A DNA stretch of 64,000 nt from Poa pratensis (lineage: Eukaryota; Streptophyta; Magnoliopsida; Poales; Poaceae). The stretch spans positions 53,651,745-53,715,744 of the forward strand of contig CAMZMU010000062.1 of NCBI GenBank assembly GCA_947311845.1. Reading direction: 5' to 3'. The translations under genes were made by a program, and so were the position numbers. Numbering within the stretch: position 1 is the stretch's first letter; every line of letters begins with the position of its first letter. The notes under the pieces were generated by a model. That model saw only the letters and a list, made by a program, of their open reading frames with translations, was not told the origin of the DNA and did not search any database. Shown piece after piece: positions 33,567 to 43,355 of this stretch.

Positions 33567-33913
33567 GATTCATGTGGATCAAATTGAGTCAGAGATGTTC
33601 TCTGATCCTCTGAACCCTAAACAATTCGGAATGTCCATATGGCATCACCCTTACCAGAGGAAGCAAAGATGGAGATAACTAATGAGCTAAGGAATGAGCA
33701 GGACAAGATTCTATCTGCTCAAATGACATATGTGCTCCTGCTGGCAAACCGTTTATATTAACACGTACGTGTGTCTAGATATCGTTTCAGGTTACAACCG
33801 CCGTAGTATAACAATACTGATGGATTCTCAATATGCATTATTGCATCCTCTTTAGGTCGCACCTTACTCAATCATCTAGCTGATTCGAACCTGACAAGCT
33901 AATAAAATTGTAG
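33567..33913. repeat. Continuation of the duplicated locus right of the Tekay element
   Basis: From GATTC onward this is the right half of the tandem unit whose left half ends at 21063, and it parallels 20350-20580. Its tail (GGTCGCACCTTACTCAATCA ... GTAGTTCGTTTTC) is again similar to 36420-36500. No gene is recognised. Confidence 0.6.
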
Positions 33914-33922
33914 TTCGTTTTC

Positions 33923-34145
33923 GAGTAAATGGCACCACGGGTCACACAACTCGTCCGCTATGTGCAGTTAAGTCACACAACTGGAGAACGGGATTTTTTG
34001 GTCACACAACTCGAATTTTGGTGCACGCAGGTCACGAACCCCACATGTCAGACCGTTTTCCGTTGTGGAGGTGCTGACATGGACACGTAATATTGTAGAA
34101 AACCCGCTGTATTTTTTGACATTTCACGAAAAAACCAAATTCAGG
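33923..34145 (+). repeat. Pack-MULE left terminal inverted repeat
   Basis: The inverse of 35540-35761. It contains three spaced GGTCACACAACT/AGTCACACAACT motifs, giving short internal direct repeats within the TIR. MULE TIRs often carry promoter activity for captured genes; none is demonstrated here. Confidence 0.92.
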
Positions 34146-34149
34146 ACTC

Positions 34150-34850
34150 CGCCGCCTCCACCTGAAAATCCCCTGATATAGACTTCTTCTTCGTCTTCAC
34201 CAGGCACACCAGCGCCGCCGTCCACTTGCAAGAGCAGGACTCCGCCGCCACAGACGCCACGGACGCCGACATGGCCGCCACGGCCCGAACAGCCCAGCGG
34301 ACGCGGCCGCCGTCGCCGCTGCAGATTCCATCAGCAACCCCGTCACCTCCGCCTCCGCCGCACCGCCACCTCCCATGACGCTCAGGCGCGACGGCCGAAC
34401 CGCGCACTCCCTGGCGGCGACGGCGAGGCGAGCGAGCTCCTTGCCGGCCCTGCGCTGCGCGCGCACAGCCGACGCGAGCCTCGCCCCGTCGCGGCGTCGC
34501 ACGGCGGTTAGCGCCTTGGCGACGTCCTGCTTGAGCGCAACCACGGACTCCTGGAAGCAGCCGTGCGCGTCGGCGAGGCGGAGGAAGGCGTCCAGCAGCC
34601 GGTCGCTGGAGGCGCCGGCGCCCGAGAGCGCGGCCTGGGCTTCCGGGAGGTCCAGGAGGTCGCCGAGCGAGGCGTGGAGCGCGTCCACGTGAGCCAGCCC
34701 GGCGGCGACGGAGGAGGACGCCGACGCTGGGCCCTGCTGCGCCCAGGTGCGCACGGCGCGGATGTGCGTATGGAGGTGCGCGAGGATCGGGTGCGACCGG
34801 CACGACAGGCTGACGGACCGCGCGTGGACCGCCGCTCGTCCAATTCCCAC
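34150..34850 (-). pseudogene. Captured DUF241 (BPS1/ROH1-related) gene fragment
   Basis: On the minus strand from about 34850, the frame reads HARSVSLSCRSHPILAHLHT, then HIRAVRTWA, a stretch with LAHVDALHASLGDLLDLP and LLDAFLRLADAHG, and KQDVAKALTAVRRRDG. This is the characteristic layout of plant DUF241 proteins, a plant-specific helical family of poorly known function. After about LLMESAAATAAA the match continues in the next frame (AVAAMSASVASVAAESCSC, then AALVCLVKTKKK), so a frameshift lies near 34320. The fragment ends at the left TIR and lacks the usual C-terminal helices. DUF241 genes are commonly intronless, consistent with one continuous block. Confidence 0.8.
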
Positions 34851-34859
34851 GCGAAGCAG

Positions 34860-35530
34860 AGAAGCAGCCAGCCAGGCGCCGTTGCACGCAGAAGCAGGGA
34901 CCGGCGGACCGGCGAGTCGGCGACTAAGGAGCCACCGGCCGGCGCCGCGAAGGAGGCTGGGCATTTCTGTTGACGGCCGCTCGCTCCGTACCCATCGTCG
35001 ACGCACGCGAGCAGAAACCCACATCGTCTTTGCATTCCTTTCCTCTCTATAACTCTGTTGACCACGAATCCGGCGAGATCCGGCGATCCCTCTTCTCCGA
35101 CGGCAAGATCCGCTCGTCGATGCAATTCCCCCGCCGCCGATCTGGCCAGGGCTGGCCACATCTCTCGCTGCCGGCTCAGTTTTGAGTAGCTCAAGCGCCT
35201 CGTCTACCTCATAGCTGACTATCCTCTGCCTCGCGCCAGCCGACGCCGGCAAGCCAGAACGTGGCGTCCCCGCGCACACTGTCGCCTGCATCTCCTTCTC
35301 CGGCTCCGGCCGCCACCCGCCACCCGCCCTGCCTCTATCGCGTCTTCGCGCACACAGTCGACAAATGAATTGTAAACATCCACACCCTCCACATCTTCTA
35401 GCATCTGTTTCAGCTTGAGTAGTGAGATTAATGGCAGGAAACCAGTGTCAATGTAACTGTAAATAAGCAGCGTTGACCACGGGTGCGGCGGCGCTATATT
35501 TTTTATATTTTTTATTGGACTGACATGTGG
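34860..35530 (-). pseudogene. Second gene-like segment captured in the Pack-MULE
   Basis: Between the DUF241 fragment and the right TIR the interior stays coding-like in part. One minus frame contains LLKLKQMLEDVEGVDVYNSF and VDCVREDAIEAG. Another, nearer the middle, contains SYEVDEALELLKTEPAARDV. Neither is recognised. The change of frame and composition suggests that one or two further genomic pieces were joined to the DUF241 piece. It may also contain an intron or UTR. Confidence 0.35.
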
Positions 35531-35539
35531 GTCCCACAG

Positions 35540-35761
35540 CCTGAATTTGGTTTTTTGTGAAATATCCAAAAATACAGGGGGTTTTCTGCAAGATTACGTG
35601 TCCATGTCAGCATCTCCACAATGGAAAACGGTCTGACATGTGGGGTTCGTGACCTGCGTGCACCAAAATTCGAGTTGTGTGACCAAAAAATCTCGTTCTC
35701 CAGTTGTGTGACTTAAGCGCACATAGCGGACGAATTGTGTGACCCCTGGTGTCATTTACTC
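35540..35761 (-). repeat. Pack-MULE right terminal inverted repeat
   Basis: The inverse of 33923-34145, with the same outer sequence GAGTAAATG(G/A)CACCA and the same spaced TCACACAA motifs. The 9-bp target duplication follows immediately. Confidence 0.92.
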
Positions 35762-35770
35762 TTCGTTTTC

Positions 35771-38400
35771 GTCATTGATAATGCACAGACTATACTATAT
35801 TTCAGAGGATGTAACCTAACATCAACAACCCTTACATTACGCTCATGTGCCTATGGAACTTCTCTATCTAATCTACCTTATCCAGCCGAAAACAAGGTAA
35901 ATTAAGCTACCTCCACGCACATGCGCTTTTCTCTATCTAATCTAATCTACCAATCTTCCTTGCTCCTGAAATCCACGCACATGCGCTTTTCTAAATCCCA
36001 TGTGATGCACAACTTTCTCTCTGATCTGGGTATCTGACTTTCTCTTGGAAATCTGGTAGGTTCAGTACCTACCTCCACGCAATAGTGCAAGCCTCGAATT
36101 GGAAAATGCCCAACATGACGATGTACGTTGGGATGGAACATTCCATTGAAAATTAGCCAGGAGTAGAAGCTTATGCACGATATTCGTTTAACAGAAAATA
36201 ATGTATAGTACTCACTTGCCACGTCGTTAAGCTTTATCACGACACGCCGCCATCTGGATAAACCTCTGAGCTCACGTATGAGCAGCAAAAGAACCTATCT
36301 GCTCAAATAATACGGGGTGCTACTCAACTGCTTAACAATATACTAAGATGTGTGGTTGAAAATTGTTTAAGTTTCAGTCCAAAACTGTATTCAGTAGCTA
36401 AGCATTATTGCATTGCACCCGCTTTAGATCGCACCTTTTCCAATCATCAAGATGATGTTGAACTTGACGAGCCAATGGAATATCATTCGGTTTTGTCGTT
36501 GCTCTACTATCTTGCATTATACAATAAACTTATAGTACAACTGAAAATAGAGATGTGCCATCCATTCTAAAGAAAAATGAAGTCTAATCTGGTGCATCCT
36601 AATTTTATTAGGGGATCACAAACTTTAGATCTACATAATTTTACAAATTTTACAGTGGTTAGCATTTTTTTTCTAGATGTCGGTGTGCTACCAGCATAGG
36701 AGGAACCGCGGCGGCGGCTGCTGCCCTAGTCACGGCTCGATTAGGCTGGGAGTCAAAGAGCGATGGATTCGGAGAGTCATGACACAGTGGATGCATCGTT
36801 AGTACCGGATAAACTTAGTCATGTTTTAATCAACGTCTAAAAAAGTCATGCCTTAATCAACGTCTAAAAAATCATACACATTCTCATGTAAAGATTTAGA
36901 GAAGCTACACAAGCTGTGGAATCTAAAATCTTACATCCCTATGTTCTCAAATTTGAAGAACATGGTTTTGTTTTGTGAAACGGGAGCCAAATATTTGTCT
37001 CAATCTATTAATTAAGAAGAAGAGAATTATCCAGATAATTTATAGATAATTGAACGAACTAGTCATAAAGCAAAAAAAGAAAAACACAACCACATAGACA
37101 ACCCGACAAACTCTCCCAACACACAACAATCGCAACATATGACAATTGAACAAGCAACAAAATCCTTAATGACAACACCTCAACATAAGGCCATGAAAAA
37201 CACCAAAGCCATAGAACGATCCAAACTGAGAGTGGATGAGCGGAGAAACAAAAAAGTATTCATCAAGCAGCCGCGAGCGCCTTTTCAATGCCGCCACTCT
37301 TCTTTTCTTTGTAACCGAGTGACTTCTTGTGGATGCCGGTCGGAGGGCAATCACCACCTTCTTTATTTTTTTCCTTGATTGTTGTGTCCGTTAGTAAGAA
37401 AGTAATCGCGCTTTCACATCCAGAAAATAGCAGCCTACAAACATGGCATTTTTTGTATTACTTAACAAAAAATCATATGGATACGTCTAAAATGAGCATA
37501 TGTGTGCGTTTTTTTAAAAAGATTCAAGGTCTAGAAGGTGTGCGCATCGAAAACCACATTTTGTTTGCAAGGATCTGAAAATACATTGAACCGGTGGATT
37601 AGATCTGTAGTCTTCCCGACCCAGATTCGCATTTCCCCCCTTTTTGAAGTAACAAGCTGAAGTGCTCTATTGTTACAGCACTGTTCCATGGCACCGAAAG
37701 CCACATGCCCTTTTCTGAAATCTGAATCCCATGAGATGCGCTGCTTTCTCCTGATCCGAGTATCTGACTTTATCTTGGAAATCTGATAGGTTCCTATCTG
37801 CACGCAGAGATTCTAAGCTGGAATTAGAAATTTCTAATGAAATTCGAGATTGAACATTCCATTAAAAATTAACCAGGAGTGGAAACTTCTGGAGACAATT
37901 TCTTAGCCAGAAAAAAATGGCTGCCATGTTCGGTGGGATGCCTCGAGAACTACCGGTTCAGGATATACTGGTATACTGTTGCTGTCAGGTACCAAATCGT
38001 CACCAATAAACAACGAGTGGATGCCCATAAATATGTTGCAGTGGAAAGCAAACTAGTGCCAACCGCCAATCATATAGTTGACTCGAGACAAGATCCGCTG
38101 AGTTGCGTAGAAATAAAATGAATATTATTTAAACACGCTGGTTCCAACTGCCAATCATATCAGCTCGTGTCGTGTCGTGCTTTATGTATATGATCTGTAT
38201 CTAGAGCAGGATCATTGCAATAGATGGTTCCAGAAGAGAGAGTATATAACGTATTTTCATGAGAGGAGATTTCGTGCTCCTGGGCACCAGTGATATCGGT
38301 ATTTTTTTAAAAATATTTACAAGGTTAAAGTGTTTTTGAAAAAAAAAAACAGATGCAACCAATGTTGTATTTCATAGGCGCGCAAAAATCAAATTCAAAT
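35771..38400. other. Old non-coding duplicated locus, no gene recognised
   Basis: This is AT-rich sequence with several short open frames but no family I recognise. It contains a third copy of part of the tandem unit (around 36280-36520: GAGCAGCAAAAGAACCTATC; TTTAGATCGCACCTTTTCCA). It also holds a separate pair of diverged copies at 35984-36215 and 37712-37915. The phrase CCACGCACATGCGCTTTTCT is repeated at 35914 and 35971. It is most simply read as decayed intergenic sequence. Confidence 0.5.
35984..37915. repeat. Pair of diverged direct repeats (35984-36215 and 37712-37915)
   Basis: Shared phrases in the same order are GTATCTGACTTT, TCTTGGAAATCTG, TAGGTTC, GAACATTCCATT and AAAATTA(G/A)CCAGGAGT. 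Each copy is about 200-230 bp with many substitutions and indels. The copies lie 1.7 kb apart in direct orientation, implying a further local duplication event at the locus. Confidence 0.65.
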
Positions 38401-39810
38401 ACTCAGTTATATAAAAATGATACAATTGTGGATCTGAATATGCATATTTTGAAAGTACCAAATTTATCAATTTTTGTGTAGCGCAGCATACAGAGTATTT
38501 GAAATCCCCGATCGGACATTTCTAGCGCGTCCCAGCTAGGAAACGGCCGGACATGAACACAAAAATCACATGTTTTGGCTTGTTCGTGTAGTAGTAGGAC
38601 ACATGGCCCCATCCTCCCGAGTCCCGACGATGTCCAGGCCTTGCCGCCTTGCTCAACAGTCACATGGCCTGCTGCATCGACCCGCGGAAGGCCACCGGTC
38701 TGTACTTATGGGTGCATGTGGCTTAATTTCTTCCCGACAATCGGCGACGGCGAGTGGCGCACATTTACGTACGCCGCCGCTGTTCGGTTGCCGTTGTCCG
38801 ATCGAGCCTAGCGTGCGTGATGGCGATCGAAATGATGTCGGCGCTGAACCGGTCGCCCGCCGATGGATCGTGCGCCCGCGGTCCCGTCCGCTGGGGGCGG
38901 CGAACAGGGGTCGCCGTCGCGGTGGAATCAAATCTCTCGACGGGCGGGCTGTCGCCGTCACTCCCATCTAACATAACCGTACGTGGACCACTCCACTGTC
39001 TCGTAGTCGTACTACTGCTGCTGGTCATCTCCCATCAAATATGTTTGTCCAGTCCAGGTTAACAGAGTGAAAACCGCGGGAATAACAGCGACGTCCACGT
39101 CGTTCCAACCCAGCGCCAGCCACTCCACTGCGTGCGTCCACGCGGTTACTACGTAAGCTGAACAAATTAACCGGCTGGCCGGAAAGTTACGGCTGTCCGG
39201 CCGGCGATTGACCATGATTGCATGCACCCACCGGCAGACCGGCCCTGAAGACGAAGTGGATGGATGGCGCGTTGACTGACGGAAACAGCCGGGCACGCGC
39301 GCGGTGGAGCCCCGTGCGCCCGCCGGCGGCAGCAAAATATCGGGCCCGGCCGTCCAATCGCCGGAGCGCCGACGAAGCGATTGGTCGCCGGCTCGTGGAA
39401 ACGCCGCGCAAGACAAACATGGTCTCTCATTCGTCCGTCCGGTATAGAGTCGCTTTCCGCCGCCCGCCGCGCGCGACATTTACACGAGATATGGTCTGTT
39501 TGCGCTTCATGCCGTCTGAACTCGGAAGCCCAGAAACGACGACGGTGCCAGTGGCAGTCGCCATCGATCGGCTAGGCGCTGTTAGCATCACCTTCCTTTC
39601 TCGGCGTAGGTGAGGATGATGATGCTATCTGGATAAGGCGTTCTGCACGCTGGACTATACTACTACTAGTACTAGGTGAGGATATCGATCGATCCAGATA
39701 ATGTTGCCAGCAGCCTCGGGTGTATGCAGGTGATCCGTTTCAGTTCCCAAGCAAGCAAGGCGCCGTGCATGCTTTTTAGTTCGCATCTTGCTCATCTCAG
39801 GTCGTTTTTT
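38401..39810. other. Unassigned sequence, AT-rich then GC-rich
   Basis: 38401-38560 is AT-rich. 38560-39620 is GC/CpG-rich with overlapping open frames on both strands (up to 155 codons), none with a recognisable domain, and with no splice-consistent gene model. The composition could reflect a decayed gene promoter or captured sequence. I call nothing here. Confidence 0.4.
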
Positions 39811-39997
39811 CTAGGGAAAAGCTATACGGAGGCGCCGCACGCTGCGTCCGTCGGGCGGCGGGTGCGTATCCGTTCGATAGGATACAAATCATCTGATCGT
39901 ACAGGCTGTCTTCCATCTTATCCTCTTGCTCCAAACGACACCACACAATCTCTCTCTCTCCTGTCTCGTGTAGACCAAAAAATCAAGTGAACGAGAA

Positions 39998-40500
39998 ATG
40001 GTGAAGAAGAGAGGCGGAAGGGGGCAACGAGATGTGGGGTTCCAGGGTTTCGATTCCCGCCGAGGCCTAGCTTGCGCCGCCGTCAACCGGTGGAGAGCTG
40101 AAGGAAGCACCACCACCGCAAGGAGCCGAGCAGTGCGACGCGGCAGGCACCTTGGGCCGACGCCGATCGTGTACCTCGTCGATCAGTGATGTTGCAGCCT
40201 GAAGGTCGCGGGCGTCACGCCGCAAGAGGACGTGTCGCGAGTTGCCGCCTCCGAGGACCTCGCCGGGGCCGATGGCCGTAGCACGTGCTGGTCGCAGCCT
40301 CCGTGGACCTTGCTGGGGCCGATGGCCTCCGCACGTGTTGTTCGCCGAGGACCTCGGCAAGGCCGATGGCCGTCGCGCGCTGGAGTTGCTTTGCCGCCGT
40401 TGGGCCATGGCCGCCGTGAGGCCAAGCTCTCCAGGGAGGGTGACCGTGCTTCAGACATGGTGGTGATAAACTTAGACGTTGCATAAGCTGCAGTATGCGA
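39998..40500. other. GC-rich block with an imperfect three-unit tandem repeat
   Basis: A 63-codon plus frame (39998-40189) starts MVKKRGGRGQRDVGFQGFDS but has no recognised family. Downstream, 40230-40400 contains three imperfect units of about 55-62 bp around GGACCTCG(C/G)...GGGGCCGATGGCC...GCACGTG. Both strands stay open because of composition, so coding cannot be asserted. A Pack-type transposon interior is possible, but I could not find paired termini. Confidence 0.35.
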
Positions 40501-40556
40501 CCCCTACTGTTGTCGCCGTGCCATCATTGTCGGCTACACAAACACAACTCACCATG

Positions 40557-40870
40557 GGTAGTTTATCTGGTAACCACGTGTAATTTATCTGTCAACCATA
40601 TACGTGTATATGGTAACCTCGTTTACTTATGTGTGGTTATGTAGTAACCACTTTTTAGTTTATCTGTCAACCATGTGTGGTTTATCTGGTAACCATCTGT
40701 AGTTTATCTGTCATCTATTTGGTTTATCTGGTGACCACGTGTAATTATGTGTGGTTTATCTGGTGACCAAGTTTAGTTTATCTGTCAGCCATGTGTGGTT
40801 CATCTGGTAACCAGGTTAGTTTATTTGTCAACCATCTGTGATTTATCTGATAACCACCTATAGATCGTCG
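40557..40870. repeat. Minisatellite, roughly 21-bp alternating unit with ACGTG motifs
   Basis: The array is built of alternating units like GGTTTATCTGGTAACCA and AGTTTATCTGTCAACCATGTG, about 20-22 bp each and around 14 copies with drift. CACGTG (G-box/ABRE core) occurs in several units, for example near 40575 and 40738, and again just outside at 40921. The array is not CRISPR-like: there are no spacers, and the units abut directly. Confidence 0.8.
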
Positions 40871-40974
40871 TATATGTCTTACTTTCCCGATGACTTTATC
40901 TTGTTATAGAACATGGCAACCACGTGTAATTTATTTGGAATCATCCTTGGATGAGCTCGAAAGTGTATATGAAA

Positions 40975-41330
40975 TTTTCAGATTATTTCACCTTGGTTAA
41001 AACGGGTAAACAACTGTAATCTTCAAATGTAATTTCACCTTGATTTCTCCCGACAGTGTGGTAGCTGAACCGAGAAACATGACGGGTGCATTTGAAAAAA
41101 TCTAATAACTCTGTTCGAACAATATGGTAGCTAAACCGTAAACCGGGTGCACTCAAAAAATCTGATAATTTTTTCCAAATAATGTGGTATCTAAATCGAA
41201 GAAATTGGAGGTTATTTTCGAAAAATCTGATAAATTGTTTGAACAATCGAAACCTGAGAATCTGATGGTTATTTTAAAAAAATCTGATAAGTATCCAAAA
41301 TATTTCTAACAACATTGGAGTTGTCTTAGA
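40975..41330. repeat. Degenerate tandem repeat with an AAAAAATCTGATAA core
   Basis: The motif (A)AAAAATCT(G/A)ATAA recurs near 41095, 41156, 41222 and 41278, with phrases like GTGGTA(G/T)CTAAA(C/T)CG between. The period is about 60 bp and the copies are strongly decayed. Non-coding. Confidence 0.6.
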
Positions 41331-41351
41331 GCAAAGTATTTAATTTACGTA

Positions 41352-41588
41352 CTCCCTCCGTCCCAGTTTATAAAGCACACACGCAGTTCAAGAAAATGTT
41401 TGACCATTTAATTTGGTCAACAAAATATAAATTATATGTAACAAAAATTATATCATTGGATTTAGATTGAAAAGAAGTTTTTAATGATATAATTTTTGTG
41501 ATATAATATTTATTTATTGTTGACTAAATTAGTGGTCAAAGTGTTTTCTTGAACTGCGTGTGTGCCTTATAAACTGGGACGGAGGGAG
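41352..41588. mobile_element. Stowaway MITE (Tc1/mariner), 237 bp
   Basis: It begins CTCCCTCCGTCCCAGTTTAT and ends in the inverse GGGACGGAGGGAG, with TA on both sides (41350-41351 and 41589-41590). The inverted homology continues deep inside (GCACACACGCAGTTCAAGAA against TTCTTGAACTGCGTGTGTGC, and GTTTTTAATGATA in the middle). This is a textbook Stowaway end and target site. No coding capacity. Confidence 0.95.
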
Positions 41589-41775
41589 TACTAAGTATTT
41601 TTTAAAAATTGGCAAACAAATAAGATAATAATTGCATGTAAGCATCACATGTATATGCCCTGGGAATCTTGTATGACAGCCTTGCGCAATCCATATTTTA
41701 TTCTCATGGTTTTTTATTATTTCTAAAACTTGCATGCATGTCTCCTAGTCTAGTATCGATGCAAGCAGTGCTACT

Positions 41776-42054
41776 TGTTGGGAAACCGACGTACGCACCA
41801 CGTGCGGGTCCCACCCTTTCTTGGGGTGGGGGTTTTCCCTCTAGATTGGTCCTCAACCCTAACCCCTCTCCCTCCTATATATACCCATGTATTGTATTGA
41901 GAGAGACACACCATTGATAATAAAGATCAGTCCCACCTATATCTCTGTGTCATTTTACTTTTCGCATCTGTGATTGTGCCACGTGTACGACTCCTTCGAC
42001 TACGCTCTCGCTCCACGCCCTTGGACCGGACTCGCCGGCAAAGGTTGTGGAACA
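41776..42054 (+). repeat. Copia 5' LTR
   Basis: 279 bp, with a TATA box TATATATA at 41876-41883. It differs from the 3' LTR at only about three substitutions (GCACC/GAACC, CTAACCCC/CTAGCCCC, GCCACG/GCCGCG) and no indels that I can see. Confidence 0.93.
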
Positions 42055-43355
42055 CGTTATCAGCACGAACTGCTCCGCCAACTGATCTGCATCGAGCCTT
42101 CATCAAGCAGGCTCTCGTCGTTCATCGCGGAGGTATAATCCAGATCCGATCGCAACAACGGTTTTGCATCTATTTATGTTTCCGTTCTTGCAATACGTTT
42201 TATATTACCTACGGTGTCGATTTTCCTCCCGAGAGTCGAGCTGACGAATACGTCGCCGACCAATGTCGATACTCTCGGATTCATGGGGAATTTGATGACG
42301 CCGCCGTAGGGAGTCGGTACGGACGTGATCCTGATAATCACGGTATCGCCGCGGCGCACCGGCTGTGCGACGCGCCGTCTCGATTCCAGATGAACGGACG
42401 ATGAAAATTGACATCCGAAATGTTTTCTGTGTCGGCGTAAAAGACGTCGTCGGCTGACTGTCATAGAGCCGCTCGTCGTGTGTTGCATAGGTCGGCAAGC
42501 CGCCACGCAACACACCGAGCCTCGCACTACGTGGCGCCGTCGTCGCTCTTCCGCGCGAGAAGGTCCAGATGACCATGCTCGCTACGTACCCTGCTGACCG
42601 CACCTGCGCGTCGACAGCGCCATCTCGCGGACGATGGTCCTGCTGGCCGTGCCGTCCGAGCACACACGCCCGAGTGGCGCCGCCAACCGTCACCTGGCGT
42701 TGCTGGCCTCGCGCTGAGGCCGTCGCCGCTGGAGACCTGCTGGCCGCGACCGCGAGCACCTCGTCATGCGTCGCGTCGACACGACCATGCGCGTCATGCC
42801 ACGGTCACCATGGTTGAGCAGTCGTCGCCCCGCTGGCTACCGATGCTCCGCCGACCCTCGCTCATGGCCGTGGCCGTAGCATGCCTCGCCGCTGGCCCCG
42901 CTGGCTCGTGCTCGCGGTGCCCGTGCCCCGCGTCGGACGCGGCTGAGCTCATCGTGGCCACGCGCCCGTGGCCCAGCTCGCCGTTGCCGCGACGCCCGTG
43001 GCCGTGCTCCTCGCCGCCGGCCCCCGTCCCTCCAGCACCTCGCCGCCGTCCCCTCTGCTGGTACGAGCGTCGTCGTCGCCCTCCGCGCGTCGCCGACAGC
43101 CGCCTGCACGCCGTCCGCCGCCTGGCCCCGCTGGCCCGTTGCGCGAGCGCCTCTGCATGGCCCCACTAGTCGTCGGAACGGCCGCCGTGGCGTCCCCCAC
43201 TCGGCCCCGCTGGCCTCTTGCCCCGCCGCCTATGTGCGCCGCCGGCACGGCCGACTGCCGCCGCCGTCATCTCCGGCGCTAGGGAAACCTAGAGCCACTC
43301 CCATCCAACAGAGGAGGCGAGATGGGCCGGCCCAGGTAGCGCTACGGCTGCTGGG
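42055..43355 (+). other. GC-rich Copia leader, first part
   Basis: About 1.3 kb separates the 5' LTR from the nested Gypsy insertion. From 42540 it is strongly CpG-rich, with repeated GCTGGCC and GCGTCG phrases and open frames on both strands (up to 184 codons on minus). No protein family is recognised. It may be an expanded leader or an acquired host fragment. The leader resumes at 49965 and reaches gag at 50504. Confidence 0.5.

Larger units (their letters stand above)
33923..35761. mobile_element. Pack-MULE (Mutator-like element carrying host gene fragments), 1839 bp
   Basis: Long terminal inverted repeats of about 222 bp (33923-34145 and 35540-35761) start GAGTAAATGGCACCACGGG and match each other with few changes. 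A perfect 9-bp duplication TTCGTTTTC flanks the element (33914-33922 and 35762-35770), diagnostic for Mutator-like transposons. No MULE transposase is inside. The interior is GC-rich and encodes a DUF241-type fragment plus other gene-like sequence on the minus strand. This is the definition of a Pack-MULE: non-autonomous, mobilised in trans, able to shuffle exons. The two TIRs are about 95% alike by eye, implying moderate age. Confidence 0.93.

Noticed and set aside
34375..34973. Plus-strand frames of 105-136 codons in the Pack-MULE
   Set aside because: They are antisense shadows of the DUF241 fragment, which has clear family sequence on the minus strand.
38570..39613. Possible GC-rich gene with frames up to 155 codons
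   Set aside because: Frames overlap on both strands with no domain, no splice logic and no start context. Left unassigned.
40557..40870. CRISPR-like array
   Set aside because: Units are directly adjacent with drift and no unique spacers, and the DNA is nuclear plant sequence. It is a minisatellite.
42205..43282. Long minus and plus frames in the Copia leader (up to 184 codons)
   Set aside because: GC-driven openness on both strands without a recognisable protein.
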